Shown here piece after piece: positions 53,192 through 62,249 of a stretch of 64,000 nt of DNA. The DNA is taken from the NCBI RefSeq assembly GCF_030814815.1, contig NZ_JAUSVR010000002.1:186001-250000 (forward strand). The letters are read 5' to 3'. Origin of the DNA: Ancylobacter amanitiformis. GTDB lineage: Bacteria > Pseudomonadota > Alphaproteobacteria > Rhizobiales > Xanthobacteraceae. Within the stretch, counting starts at the first letter, position 1. Every line of letters begins with the position of its first letter. Made by a program: the position numbers and the translations under genes. The notes under the pieces were generated by a model that ran no database searches, was not told where the DNA came from, and saw only the letters and a program-made list of their open reading frames with translations.

Positions 53192-54703
53192 TCAGTCCTC
53201 GTCGGCTCCCACCGGGGCCTTGCGGCCGGTGAGGAGGAAGAACAGCAGCGGCCCGAACAGGGCAAGCGCGGAGAGCGCGTAGAGCGTCAGCGCGATCGGG
53301 CTCTGGAACAGCGCCAGCGGATCGCCGACGCTGATCGCCAGCGCGCGGCGCAATTGCTGCTCGGAGAGCGGGCCGAGGATGAGCCCGACCACGACCGGGG
53401 CGATGGGGTAGTCGTAGCGCCGCAGCACATAGCCGAGCAGGCCGAAGATCAGCAGCATGCCAAGCTCCACCAGCGAGGGATTGGCCCCCAGCGTGCCGAG
53501 CGTGGCGAATACCAGGATGCCGCCATAGAGCCACGGACGGGGAATGGCGAGCAGGCGCACCCACAGCCCCACCAGCGGCAGGTTGAGGATGAGCAGCATG
53601 CCATTGGCGATGAACAGCGAGGCGATCAGGCCCCAGACGAGGTCGGGATTGGTGACGAACAGCAGCGGGCCGGGGTTCAGCCCATATTGCTGAAAGCCGG
53701 CCAGCATGATGGCGGCCGTCGCCGAGGTCGGCAGGCCGAGCGTGAGCAGGGGCACCAGCACACCGGCGGCGGCCGCGTTATTGGCCGCCTCGGGGCCCGC
53801 CACACCCTCGATGGCGCCGTTGCCGAACTCGTCCGGCTTCCGGCACAGCCGCTTTTCCAGCGCATAGGACAGGAAAGTGGGGATCTCCGCGCCGCCCGCC
53901 GGCATGGCGCCGATCGGGAAGCCGAGGAAGGTGCCGCGAATCCACGGCTTCCACGAGCGCTTCCAGTCCTCGCGCGTCATGAACACCGAGCCCTTCACCG
54001 GCTCGATGATCTCGTCGGCCCGTGCCCCGGCGGCGGCCACGGAGAGCGTTTCGCCGATGGCGAACAGCGCCACCGCCAGCGTCGTCACCTCCACCCCGTC
54101 CAGAAGGTCCGGGATGCCGAAGGACAGGCGCGCCTGCCCGCTCTGCAGGTCGATGCCGATGAGCCCGAGCGCGAGGCCGAGAAACAGGCTGGTGAGGCCG
54201 CGCGTCACCGACGAGCCGAAGGCGGCGGACACGGTGGTGAAGGCCAGCACCATCAGCGCGAAATAATCCTCCGGGCCGAAGGAGATGGCGATGTCGACCA
54301 CGGTGGGGGCGACCAGCGCGAGGCCGATCGTGGCGATGGTGCCGGCCACGAAGGAGCCGATGGCGGCGGTGGCGAGCGCCGGCCCGCCGCGCCCGGCGCG
54401 GGCCATCTTGTTGCCCTCCAACGCGGTGACGATGGAGGAACTCTCGCCCGGCGTGTTGAGCAGGATGGAGGCAGTGGAGCCGCCATACATGCCGCCATAA
54501 TAGATGCCGGCGAACATGATGAGCGAGCCGGCCGGATCCAGCTTGAAGGTGATCGGCAGCAGCAGCGCCACGGTGAGCGCCGGCCCGATGCCCGGCAGCA
54601 CGCCGACCGCGGTGCCGAGCATCACGCCGACAAAGGCGAATAGAAGGTTGATCGGCTGCAGGGCGATCGTCAGGCCCTGGCTGAGCGCGGCAAATGTATC
54701 CAT
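53192..54703 (-). CDS. tctA: Tripartite tricarboxylate transporter large permease TctA
   Basis: A 503-residue membrane protein with about 12 helices, the transport subunit of a Tct system that imports citrate-like or other carboxylates with sodium. '[20 protein letters not shown]', '[20 protein letters not shown]' and '[20 protein letters not shown]' are the TctA signatures, the last mirroring the first in the second half. It follows tctB by ten bases in the usual order tctC-tctB-tctA. Confidence 0.95.
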   Translation of the reverse strand: MDTFAALSQGLTIALQPINLLFAFVGVMLGTAVGVLPGIGPALTVALLLPITFKLDPAGSLIMFAGIYYGGMYGGSTASILLNTPGESSSIVTALEGNKMARAGRGGPALATAAIGSFVAGTIATIGLALVAPTVVDIAISFGPEDYFALMVLAFTTVSAAFGSSVTRGLTSLFLGLALGLIGIDLQSGQARLSFGIPDLLDGVEVTTLAVALFAIGETLSVAAAGARADEIIEPVKGSVFMTREDWKRSWKPWIRGTFLGFPIGAMPAGGAEIPTFLSYALEKRLCRKPDEFGNGAIEGVAGPEAANNAAAAGVLVPLLTLGLPTSATAAIMLAGFQQYGLNPGPLLFVTNPDLVWGLIASLFIANGMLLILNLPLVGLWVRLLAIPRPWLYGGILVFATLGTLGANPSLVELGMLLIFGLLGYVLRRYDYPIAPVVVGLILGPLSEQQLRRALAISVGDPLALFQSPIALTLYALSALALFGPLLFFLLTGRKAPVGADED

Positions 54704-54713
54704 GGCGTCGCCC

Positions 54714-55196
54714 TCACATCAGCCGTTCGATGGGGCCGGCGGGCAGCGCGAGTTGCAGGCCCTTGGCAAAGATCACGTAGATCAGGAAGCACAGCACGGT
54801 ACCAGCGAGGAAATGCGCCCAGACCGGCCCCCGGCCGAAGCCTTTGGCGGTGGCGGCGAACAGCCAGCCGGTGGCGATCGAGAAGCCGAGCAAGGGCAGC
54901 AGCACGATCTGTCCGACGAGGCCGGCCAGCACCCAGGCCATCGGCGCGAACTCGTCGCGCGGGCGTTCCACCTCGCCACGGCGCAGCGCTTCCGCCGCGG
55001 TGGCGACGGCGAGCAGCGCGAGGCCCCCGGCGATGATGGTGGGGAAGGCGGCGGGGCCGACAGCGGAATGCGCGTTGATGCTGGAGAGCCGCCAGGCGTC
55101 CCAGCCGACGACGAGCGCCAGCGCGGCCAGCCCGAAGGCGATCACGAAACCGGCCTTGTCGGGCCGTCGGGTGGACGAGAGTCGAGGGTCGCTCAT
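54714..55196 (-). CDS. tctB: Tripartite tricarboxylate transporter small subunit TctB
   Basis: 160 residues with four membrane helices and the conserved opening '[20 protein letters not shown]' followed by '[19 protein letters not shown]' (Gly-Pro/Ala-x-Phe-Pro). The last 25 residues include '[20 protein letters not shown]', the typical TctB end. Between tctC and tctA on the same strand. It couples TctA to the binding protein. Confidence 0.92.
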   Translation of the reverse strand: MSDPRLSSTRRPDKAGFVIAFGLAALALVVGWDAWRLSSINAHSAVGPAAFPTIIAGGLALLAVATAAEALRRGEVERPRDEFAPMAWVLAGLVGQIVLLPLLGFSIATGWLFAATAKGFGRGPVWAHFLAGTVLCFLIYVIFAKGLQLALPAGPIERLM

Positions 55197-55326
55197 CGGG
55201 GCTGCTCCCGGCAGTCGGAACGAAAGGCTCCCCCGCGGTGCAGGCCACGGGGGAGCGGTTTGGCGGCAGGCGCAGAAACGGACGTGAACGTAAGGACGCG
55301 AACGTCAGCCCCCGCGCATCAGGCTC

Positions 55327-56295
55327 TCACTGCGCGAGGCCGATATCCTTCAGGATGGTCTGGGTGGCGCTGATGTCCTTGGCCAGCTGGGCATCGAAGG
55401 CCGAGCCGGAAAGGTAGGTGTTGGCCCAACCCTTCTGGGCGAGCAGCTCGGTCCATGCCTTGGACTTCACCATCTTCTCGATGGTCTCGCTGATCTCCTT
55501 CTTCTGCTCGGGCGTTATGCCCGGGGCAGCGGCGATCATGCGCCAGTTCTGGATTTCGACATCGATGCCGGCTTCCTTGAAGGTCGGCACGTCGGGGGCT
55601 TCCGGCAGGCGCTGGGCGCTCGACACGCCGAGCACGCGCAGCTTGCCGGCCTTGGCTTGCGAATCATATTCCGAGAGGCTGGCAATGCCGGCCGTGACCT
55701 TGCCGCCGAGCAGCGAGGCGAGCGATTCGCCGCCACCGGAGAAGGCGATGTAGTTCACCTTTGTGGGATCGACACCCACCGCCTTGGCGAACAGGCCCGC
55801 GGTGATGTGGTCGGTGCCGCCGGCCGAGCCGCCGGCCCAGGACACTTTCTGCGGATCGGCCTTCAGCGCGGCGACGAGGTCGGCCAGCGACTTGATCGGC
55901 GAGTTCGCCGGCACCGCGATGGCCTCATACTCGCCGGTCAGGCGGGCGATCGGCGTCACCTGCGAGAGATTGACCGGGGACTTGTTGGTGATGATGGCGC
56001 CCACCATCACGTAGCCGCCGACGATGAGCGTGTTCGGGTCGCCCTTGTTGGCGTTGACGAACTGGGCGAGGCCGATCGTGCCGCCGGCGCCGGGCACGTT
56101 CACCACCTGCACGTTGGACACCAGCTTGTCGGACTGAAGCGCCTGCTGGATCGAGCGGGCGGTCTGGTCCCAGCCGCCGCCGGGGGCGGCGGGGGCGATG
56201 ATCTTGAGGTCCTTGATCTCGGCATGGGCGGCGCCCATGGGGGCGAAGGCGGCAAGCGCCGCCGCGACGAGTGCCCCGCGCAATATCTGGGTCAT
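55327..56295 (-). CDS. tctC: Tricarboxylate binding protein TctC (Bug family)
   Basis: A 322-residue periplasmic binding protein, signal peptide cleaved near 'GAAHAEIKD'. The family loops 'IIAPAAPGGGWDQTARSIQQ', 'VNVPGAGGTIGLAQFV' and 'WAGGSAGGTDHI' contact the carboxylates of the ligand. Start ATG 56295 follows CCGGAGGAAACTG. First gene of the tctCBA operon, divergent from gor. The 130-base gap before tctB is a place for differential expression. Confidence 0.94.
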   Translation of the reverse strand: MTQILRGALVAAALAAFAPMGAAHAEIKDLKIIAPAAPGGGWDQTARSIQQALQSDKLVSNVQVVNVPGAGGTIGLAQFVNANKGDPNTLIVGGYVMVGAIITNKSPVNLSQVTPIARLTGEYEAIAVPANSPIKSLADLVAALKADPQKVSWAGGSAGGTDHITAGLFAKAVGVDPTKVNYIAFSGGGESLASLLGGKVTAGIASLSEYDSQAKAGKLRVLGVSSAQRLPEAPDVPTFKEAGIDVEIQNWRMIAAAPGITPEQKKEISETIEKMVKSKAWTELLAQKGWANTYLSGSAFDAQLAKDISATQTILKDIGLAQ

Positions 56296-56551
56296 CAGTT
56301 TCCTCCGGATTCGGGCGCGGGCATGTGATGCCCTGAGGCGTTGCTCCCGCCCTTGTGGGTTGAGGAAGCTAGAGCCTCCCCCAACGGGAGTCGAGCGAGA
56401 ACGAGCCATGAAAAGGTCGTAGATCTGCCATGAGCCGGCTTGACGGCGAGGGATGGCGGGGCGACATGCCCACATGTGGCGGCGAGCGGGCGTATCGCGA
56501 TGCGAGCCACGCAAAGATGGCGGCATATCCCGCCGCGAACCGGAGGCCGCC

Positions 56552-57979
56552 ATGTCGAGCTTTATCCAGGATACCCGCTACGACGTGGACCTGTTCGTCA
56601 TTGGCGGAGGATCGGGAGGGGTGCGGGCGGCGCGCATCGCGGGCGGCCATGGCGCGCGGGTGCGGATCGCCGAGGAATACCGGTTCGGCGGCACCTGCGT
56701 CATCCGTGGGTGCGTGCCCAAGAAGCTGTTCGTCTATGCCGCCCGCTTCGCCGGCGAGTTCACCGATGCCGCCGGCTTCGGCTGGACGGTGCAGGGCGCC
56801 AGCTTCGACTGGCCGACACTGATCGCCAACAAGGACCGGGAGATCGCCCGGCTGGAGGCCGCGTACCGCGCCAATCTCGATCGGGCGGGCGTCGAGATGG
56901 TGGCCCAGCGCGCGGTGGTCGAGGGGCCGCACACGGTGCGCCTGGCCGACGGAACGGTGGTGACGGCGGGCACCATTCTCATCGCCACCGGCGCCCACCC
57001 CAATCTCGGCCTCGACATTCCCGGCCGCGCGCTCGCCATCACCTCGAACGAGGCGTTGCAGCTGGAGCGCCTGCCGCGCCGCATCGTCATCCAGGGCGGG
57101 GGGTATATCGCGCTCGAATTCGCCAGCGTGTTCGCCGCGCTCGGCACGCAGGTGACGGTGGTGCATCGCGGCGACAAGCTGCTGCGCGGCTTCGACGAGG
57201 AAATCCGCGACCACCTCGCCAAGGAGATGAGCCAGCACGGCGTCGCCTTCGCCTTCGGCACGACGATCGAGGGCATTTACGAGACGGGCGAGGCGGGCAA
57301 GCGCGTGCGGCTGAGCGACGGGCGGGACCTGTTCGCGGACGAGGTGATGCTGGCCATCGGCCGGGTGCCCAATGTCACCGGCCTTGGCCTCGACGCGGCC
57401 GGCGTCGAGCTGAACACGAATGGCGCCGTCGCGGTCGATGCCCGCTCGCGCACCAGCGTGCCCTCGATCTATGCCGTGGGCGATGTCACCGACCGGGTGG
57501 CGCTGACGCCCGTCGCCATCCGCGAGGGCCATGCCTTCGCCGATGCGGTGTTCGGCGGCAAGCCGTGGGCGGTGAATTACGAGGTCATCCCCACCGCCGT
57601 GTTCACCGAGCCGGAGGTCGGCGTGGTCGGCCTGTCGGAGGCGCAGGCGCGCGCGCAAGGGCGCCGGCTCGACATCTACAAGACCGATTTCCGCCCGCTC
57701 AAGGCGACGCTGTCGGGCAGCCCCTCGCGGATCTTCATGAAGCTGGTGGTCGATCAGGCGAGCGACACGGTGCTCGGCGTCCACCTCATCGGCGAAGGCT
57801 CGGCCGAGATCATGCAACTCGCCGCCCTGGCGCTGAACCTCGGCGCCACCAAGGCCGATTTCGACCGCACCATGGCGCTGCACCCCTCCAGCGCGGAGGA
57901 ACTGGTGACGATGCGCAGCAAGCATGCCTCCAGCGACCCGCTGCCCGAAGCTTCCGCCCAGGCCACTCCCGCTTTCTGA
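56552..57979 (+). CDS. gor: Glutathione-disulfide reductase
   Basis: A 475-residue FAD/NADPH disulfide reductase keeping glutathione reduced. FAD motif 'LFVIGGGSGGVRAARIA', redox Cys pair Cys49/Cys54 in 'GGTCVIRGCVPKKL', second dinucleotide motif 'VIQGGGYIALEFASVFAALG' with Arg in 'VVHRGDKLLRGFD', 'IYAVGDVTDRVALTPVAI', and the C-terminal 'MALHPSSAEELVTM' with the catalytic His-Glu pair. The ATG follows CGGAGG. Start further upstream is not needed. Confidence 0.95.
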   Translation: MSSFIQDTRYDVDLFVIGGGSGGVRAARIAGGHGARVRIAEEYRFGGTCVIRGCVPKKLFVYAARFAGEFTDAAGFGWTVQGASFDWPTLIANKDREIARLEAAYRANLDRAGVEMVAQRAVVEGPHTVRLADGTVVTAGTILIATGAHPNLGLDIPGRALAITSNEALQLERLPRRIVIQGGGYIALEFASVFAALGTQVTVVHRGDKLLRGFDEEIRDHLAKEMSQHGVAFAFGTTIEGIYETGEAGKRVRLSDGRDLFADEVMLAIGRVPNVTGLGLDAAGVELNTNGAVAVDARSRTSVPSIYAVGDVTDRVALTPVAIREGHAFADAVFGGKPWAVNYEVIPTAVFTEPEVGVVGLSEAQARAQGRRLDIYKTDFRPLKATLSGSPSRIFMKLVVDQASDTVLGVHLIGEGSAEIMQLAALALNLGATKADFDRTMALHPSSAEELVTMRSKHASSDPLPEASAQATPAF

Positions 57980-58132
57980 CGCCCGCCTTCCGAGGCGGGA
58001 TCAACCGCGCATCGGCGCAAGGATCGGGTGGCGCGAGCGCTCTGGCATTGGCGGGATGCTTGGGTGTATAAGGCCCGCCTTTCCCGCGCGGAATGGTTGT
58101 CCGCCGGGCGTTGGTGCTGTGAGGAGGTCGTC

Positions 58133-59518
58133 ATGTCCGATCGCTGGACGCCGGAGAGCTGGAGGGCGAAGCCCATTCAGCAAGTGCCGGACTATCCGGA
58201 TGCCGAAGCGCTCGCTTCGGTGGAGCGTCAGCTTGCCTCCTTTCCCCCGCTGGTTTTTGCAGGTGAGGCGCGCCGCCTGAAGCGCGAACTGGCCAAGGTG
58301 GCCACTGGCGACGCCTTCCTGCTGCAGGGCGGCGATTGCGCCGAGAGCTTCGCCGAGCATTCCGCCGACAATATCCGCGATTTCTTCCGCGTCTTCCTGC
58401 AGATGGCGGTGGTGCTGACCTATGCCGGCGCCTCGCCGGTGGTGAAGGTCGGGCGCATTGCCGGCCAGTTCGCCAAGCCGCGTTCGGCGCCGATGGAGAC
58501 CGTGGGCGGGGTGGAACTGCCGTCCTATCGCGGCGACATCGTCAACGACATCGACTTCACGCCGGAATCGCGCATTCCCGATCCGCGCCGCCAGCTTGAG
58601 GCCTACCGCCAGTCGGCGGCGACGCTGAACCTTCTGCGCGCCTTCGCCAATGGCGGCTATGCCAGCCTCGGCAACGCGCATCAGTGGATGCTCGGCTTCA
58701 TCAAGGATTCGCCGCAGTCCGGCCGCTACCAGGCGCTCGCCGATCGCATCACCGAAGCGCTCGACTTCATGCGCGCCATCGGCATCGATCCCGAGACGCA
58801 TCCCGAGATGCGCTCGACCGAGTTCTTCACCTCGCACGAGGCGCTGCTGCTCGGCTTCGAGCAGGCGCTGACGCGGGTGGATTCGACCACGGGCGACTGG
58901 TACGCGACCTCCGGCCACATGATCTGGGTCGGCGACCGCACCCGCCAGGCGGACCACGCGCATATCGAATATTGCCGTGGCGTGAAGAACCCGCTCGGCC
59001 TGAAATGCGGCCCGTCGCTGAAGCCGGACGACCTCATCCGCCTCATCGATGCGCTGAACCCGCAGAACGAGGCCGGTCGCCTCACGCTGATCGCCCGCTT
59101 CGGCGCCGACAAGGTGGGCGACCACCTGCCGGCACTGGTGCGCGCGGTTGAGCGCGAAGGCCGCACCGTGGTGTGGTCCTGCGACCCGATGCACGGCAAC
59201 ACGATCAAGGCCGGCTCGGGCTACAAGACCCGGCCGTTCGACCAGATTCTGAAGGAAGTGAAGGACTTTTTCGCCGTCCATGCGGCCGAGGGCACTCATG
59301 CCGGCGGCGTGCATCTGGAAATGACCGGCAAGAACGTCACCGAATGCACCGGCGGCGCCCGCGCCATCTCGGACGCGGACCTGAAGGACCGCTACCACAC
59401 CTATTGCGACCCGCGGCTCAACGCCGAGCAGGCCATCGAGATGGCCTTCCTCGTCGCCGAGTTGCTCAAGCAGTCCCGCAGCAACCGTGTCCGTCCGGTG
59501 ACAGTGGCGGCGGAATAA
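58133..59518 (+). CDS. aroG: Class II 3-deoxy-7-phosphoheptulonate synthase
   Basis: A 461-residue plant-type DAHP synthase, first step of the shikimate pathway. '[20 protein letters not shown]', '[20 protein letters not shown]', '[20 protein letters not shown]' and '[19 protein letters not shown]' are diagnostic, with the metal-binding Cys, His, Glu and Asp in place. The ATG follows GAGGAGG. The upstream region contains TATAAG near 58,066 as a possible -10 element. A strong hairpin follows the gene. Confidence 0.95.
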   Translation: MSDRWTPESWRAKPIQQVPDYPDAEALASVERQLASFPPLVFAGEARRLKRELAKVATGDAFLLQGGDCAESFAEHSADNIRDFFRVFLQMAVVLTYAGASPVVKVGRIAGQFAKPRSAPMETVGGVELPSYRGDIVNDIDFTPESRIPDPRRQLEAYRQSAATLNLLRAFANGGYASLGNAHQWMLGFIKDSPQSGRYQALADRITEALDFMRAIGIDPETHPEMRSTEFFTSHEALLLGFEQALTRVDSTTGDWYATSGHMIWVGDRTRQADHAHIEYCRGVKNPLGLKCGPSLKPDDLIRLIDALNPQNEAGRLTLIARFGADKVGDHLPALVRAVEREGRTVVWSCDPMHGNTIKAGSGYKTRPFDQILKEVKDFFAVHAAEGTHAGGVHLEMTGKNVTECTGGARAISDADLKDRYHTYCDPRLNAEQAIEMAFLVAELLKQSRSNRVRPVTVAAE

Positions 59519-59594
59519 CCCCGAAACATTCGGCAATGACCGCAATCTCCGGAAAAAGCCTTTGCCGTAGCGGATGCCCTTCCGTAATTTGGTC

Positions 59595-59620
59595 CCGCCG
59601 CAGGCGTCAGCCTGCGGCGG
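59595..59620 (+). terminator. Hairpin downstream of aroG
   Basis: CCGCCGCAGGC at 59595-59605 and GCCTGCGGCGG at 59610-59620 form a perfect 11-bp stem with loop GTCA, 76 bases after the aroG stop. Followed by TTGCCAAT rather than a U run. Confidence 0.65.
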
Positions 59621-59644
59621 TTGCCAATGCGGGGGGGGTCCGGC

Positions 59645-60478
59645 TTGCGGCAAAGCATTTTCGAGAGTGCGGAGCTTTCGGTCATCAAGGTTGCGGGCGA
59701 GCGTGACGACGTCGTTTTCGTCACCTTCGAGCCGCTCAATCCATCGCGTACCGATGACCGGGAAGGCTTCGGCGAATCGTTCTTCGCGCGGCGCGGATTC
59801 ACGGCTTATCATTTCCTCGCGCATACCAATTCCTGGTACCAGCTCGACGAGATGCCCGAGGCGCTGGCGCGTGTGCGCGCCGATATCGCCCCCGGCACGC
59901 GCGTCATCGGCTATGGCACCAGCATGGGCAGCTATGCCGCCATCCGTTTCTCCGAAGCTCTGAAGCTCGACACGGTCATCGCCTTCTCGCCGCAGGCCAG
60001 CGTCGATCCGCAGCTGGTGCGGTGGGAAACGCGCTGGGCGCCCGAGGGCGCGCGCCTGATGTGGGATCGCAATTCCCCGCGCCGCGAGACCAAGATCTAC
60101 GCCCTTTTCGACCCGCTCAACCTCGACCGCCGGCATATCAGCCGCCTGCGCCGGGAGGTGGAACTGGAGCCGGTGCACACCTATTTCAGTGGCCACGGCT
60201 CCATCGGCTACGTCATGGAATGCGGCCTGCTGGAGAGCGTGATCCTCGACATTGTCGGCAACCGGTTCAACGGGGCGGAGCTTGAGGCCCGGCTGTGGCG
60301 CCAGCGGGCCTCGACGCCCACCTATGCCAAGATCCGCGGCCGCAAGCGCACCGGCATTCTCCGTCGCTTCCGCTATTACTGCATCGAGCGGATGCTCGAC
60401 CGCCGGCTCGGGGTGCCTGCCCCGGTCGCCGTGCCGGAACCTTCGGTCACGCTGCTGCCCGAACGCCAGTCGGTGTGA
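59645..60478 (+). CDS. Alpha/beta-fold protein of unknown function
   Basis: 277 residues from a TTG at 59645 behind a GGGGGGGG tract (an ATG at 59627 is the alternative). The nucleophile-elbow-like 'VIGYGTSMGSYAAIRFSEAL' and 'VIAFSPQASVDP' fit an alpha/beta hydrolase; 'YFSGHGSIGYVMECG' might carry the His. The C-terminal 60 residues are basic. No signal peptide. Similar proteins are known near glycan-synthesis genes, and an RgpF-like gene lies 1.8 kb downstream. Activity not established. Confidence 0.65.
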   Translation: MRQSIFESAELSVIKVAGERDDVVFVTFEPLNPSRTDDREGFGESFFARRGFTAYHFLAHTNSWYQLDEMPEALARVRADIAPGTRVIGYGTSMGSYAAIRFSEALKLDTVIAFSPQASVDPQLVRWETRWAPEGARLMWDRNSPRRETKIYALFDPLNLDRRHISRLRREVELEPVHTYFSGHGSIGYVMECGLLESVILDIVGNRFNGAELEARLWRQRASTPTYAKIRGRKRTGILRRFRYYCIERMLDRRLGVPAPVAVPEPSVTLLPERQSV

Positions 60479-60479
60479 G

Positions 60480-60509
60480 ACGGTCGCCGCCCGAACGGGC
60501 GGCGACCGT
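60480..60509. terminator. Bidirectional terminator hairpin
   Basis: ACGGTCGCCGCCC at 60480-60492 pairs with GGGCGGCGACCGT at 60497-60509 around the loop GAAC. It separates the convergent alpha/beta-fold and quinone oxidoreductase genes. Confidence 0.75.
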
Positions 60510-60538
60510 GGGACCGGATGGGTGCCGGGCCGGGCCGG

Positions 60539-61561
60539 TCAGTCCGGCCAGCCTTCCAGCACCACCTTGCCGATCGACCGCCCACCTTCGATCGCCTCAT
60601 GCGCGCGGGTGAGGTTGGCGGCGTTGATCACGCCGAAATGCGCGCCGAGCGTCGTGCGCACGGTGCCGGCATCGACCAGCCGCGCCACCTCTTCCAGGAT
60701 CTCATGCTGCCGGATCATGTCCGGCGTGTGGAACATGGAACGGGTGAACATGAACTCCCAGTGCAGCGACAGGCTCTTCTGCTTGAGCGGCATCACGTCG
60801 AGCGAGGCCGGATCGTCGATCAGGGCGATGCGCCCCTGCGGCCGCGCGGCCTTGACGATTTCCGCCCAGTGCACGTCGGTATGGGTGAGGCTGTAGGTGT
60901 AGTCGATCGCGCCGAGCCCGGCCGCCGCCAGTTCCTCGGCGAGCGGGCGGGAATGGTCGATCACCGCATGGGCGCCCAGCGCTTCCACCCAGGCGCGGCT
61001 CTCCGCGCGCGAGGCGGTGCCGATGACCGTGACATCGGTCAGCGCGCGGGCGAACTGCGTGGCGAGCGAGCCGACGCCGCCGGCCGCTCCGACAATGAGC
61101 AGTTGGCGCTCGGTGCCACCCATGCCGCGCGGCGGGATGCCGAGACGGTCGAACAGCCCTTCCCAGGCGGTGAGAGCGGTCAGCGGCAGCGCGGCGGCTT
61201 CGGCGAAACCGAGGCTTTTCGGCTTGTGGCCGGCAATGCGCTCATCGACCAGATGGAACTGCGCATTGGTGCCCGATCGTCCGAGATCGCCGGCATAGAA
61301 CACCTCGTCGCCCGGCTTGAACCGCGTGACCGAGGCGCCGACGGCGTCGACGATGCCGGCGGCATCCCAGCCCAGGATCACCGGCGCTTTCGGCGTGCCG
61401 GCGCGGCGGCGCCGCACCTTGGTGTCCACCGGATTGACCGAGATGGCGAGCACGCGCACGCGCAGATCGAAGGGAGCGGGCTCGGGCAGCGGTGCCTCGA
61501 AATCGAACAGGGCGCGCGGCTCCGTGATGGGCAGCGACTGGGCGTAACCGACGGCTTTCAT
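60539..61561 (-). CDS. Zinc-independent quinone oxidoreductase / alcohol dehydrogenase family
   Basis: A 340-residue MDR-superfamily protein. 'AISVNPVDTKVRRR', 'LGWDAAGIVDAVG' and 'LIVGAAGGVGSLATQFAR' (nucleotide site) fit the TIGR02817-type zinc-binding-family alcohol dehydrogenases, which lack most zinc ligands and reduce quinones or enals with NADPH. Start ATG 61561. It is divergent from an HxlR regulator across a repeat-rich control region, an arrangement typical of electrophile-responsive pairs. Confidence 0.9.
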   Translation of the reverse strand: MKAVGYAQSLPITEPRALFDFEAPLPEPAPFDLRVRVLAISVNPVDTKVRRRRAGTPKAPVILGWDAAGIVDAVGASVTRFKPGDEVFYAGDLGRSGTNAQFHLVDERIAGHKPKSLGFAEAAALPLTALTAWEGLFDRLGIPPRGMGGTERQLLIVGAAGGVGSLATQFARALTDVTVIGTASRAESRAWVEALGAHAVIDHSRPLAEELAAAGLGAIDYTYSLTHTDVHWAEIVKAARPQGRIALIDDPASLDVMPLKQKSLSLHWEFMFTRSMFHTPDMIRQHEILEEVARLVDAGTVRTTLGAHFGVINAANLTRAHEAIEGGRSIGKVVLEGWPD

Positions 61562-61663
61562 GCGGGCCTCGCGTGATCTGGAATGGTCCGGGCGGTGCCC
61601 GGTTTTGTTGGCCAGTGTCGCCAATCGCGCGGCGCGTGCAAGACTGCACGGAAAAGTAGCCAC

Positions 61664-61717
61664 GTATCGAAAATGTGGTCCTGTATCGAAAATGGGATCT
61701 TGTATCGAAAAGGATAC
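61664..61717. promoter_or_regulatory. Three 19-bp-spaced GTATCGAAAA operator repeats
   Basis: GTATCGAAAATG at 61664, GTATCGAAAATG at 61683 and GTATCGAAAAGG at 61702 are direct repeats with an exact 19-base period. The third is also an inverted repeat, GTATC-N6-GATAC (61702-61717). They lie between the divergent quinone oxidoreductase and HxlR genes and are the best candidate for the HxlR protein's binding array. Confidence 0.75.
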
Positions 61718-61774
61718 GCCCTTTCGCGAGGACCCTCGGGCGCCTAGATTCCCCCCGTCGCGAGGGACAGAAAA

Positions 61775-62125
61775 ATGGCGAGACGTCACGGCACCTATAC
61801 GCGCGAGGGCTGCGCGGTCGAGGCGGCGCTGGAGATCATCGGCGCCAAGTGGAAGGGCGGCATCGTCTATCACCTGCTGCTGAACAGCGAGCTGCGCTTC
61901 AGCGAGTTGCAGCGGCGCATGCCGGGCGTTACCCAGCGCATCCTCGCCAAGGCGCTGCGCGAGCTGGAAAGTGACAGCGTGCTGCTGCGCACGGTCTACC
62001 CCACCGTGCCGCCGCAGGTCGGCTACCGGCTGACCGCGGAGGGCGAGGCGCTGCGCCCTGCCGTGATGGCGCTGCATCATTGGGGCCGGGCGCGCCGGCC
62101 AAGCTTCGAGGCCGCCGCCGAGTGA
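61775..62125 (+). CDS. HxlR-family transcriptional regulator
   Basis: A 116-residue winged-helix regulator. 'EAALEIIGAKWKGGIVYHLL', 'LRFSELQRRMPGVTQRILAK' and 'PPQVGYRLTAEGEALRPAV' are typical. The Cys at residue 13 ('REGCAVEAAL') corresponds to the redox Cys of HypR/YodB-type sensors. Divergent from a quinone oxidoreductase, so it probably represses that gene until quinones or aldehydes modify the Cys. GAGGGACAGAAAA precedes the ATG. Confidence 0.92.
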   Translation: MARRHGTYTREGCAVEAALEIIGAKWKGGIVYHLLLNSELRFSELQRRMPGVTQRILAKALRELESDSVLLRTVYPTVPPQVGYRLTAEGEALRPAVMALHHWGRARRPSFEAAAE

Positions 62126-62249
62126 GCGGCTGCGGTGTCCGGGCCGCCGCATCCGTGTGCGGGGTGCTGGAACGCCCGCGCAACTTGTGCTTTGTGAGCC
62201 GCGCGAAGCGCCGGGGGGCGCGCGCCGCCCGATTCTATCGAGAGGTTTC

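Noticed and set aside
58028..58132. Trp-rich in-frame extension before aroG as a leader peptide for attenuation
   Set aside because: Five Trp codons in about 35 look suggestive, but there is no stop before the aroG ATG, no ribosome site at its start and no terminator/antiterminator pair; the stretch more likely contains the promoter.
61664..61717. CRISPR-like array
   Set aside because: Only three 10-12 base repeats with seven-base gaps, no cas genes; fits a transcription-factor operator array.
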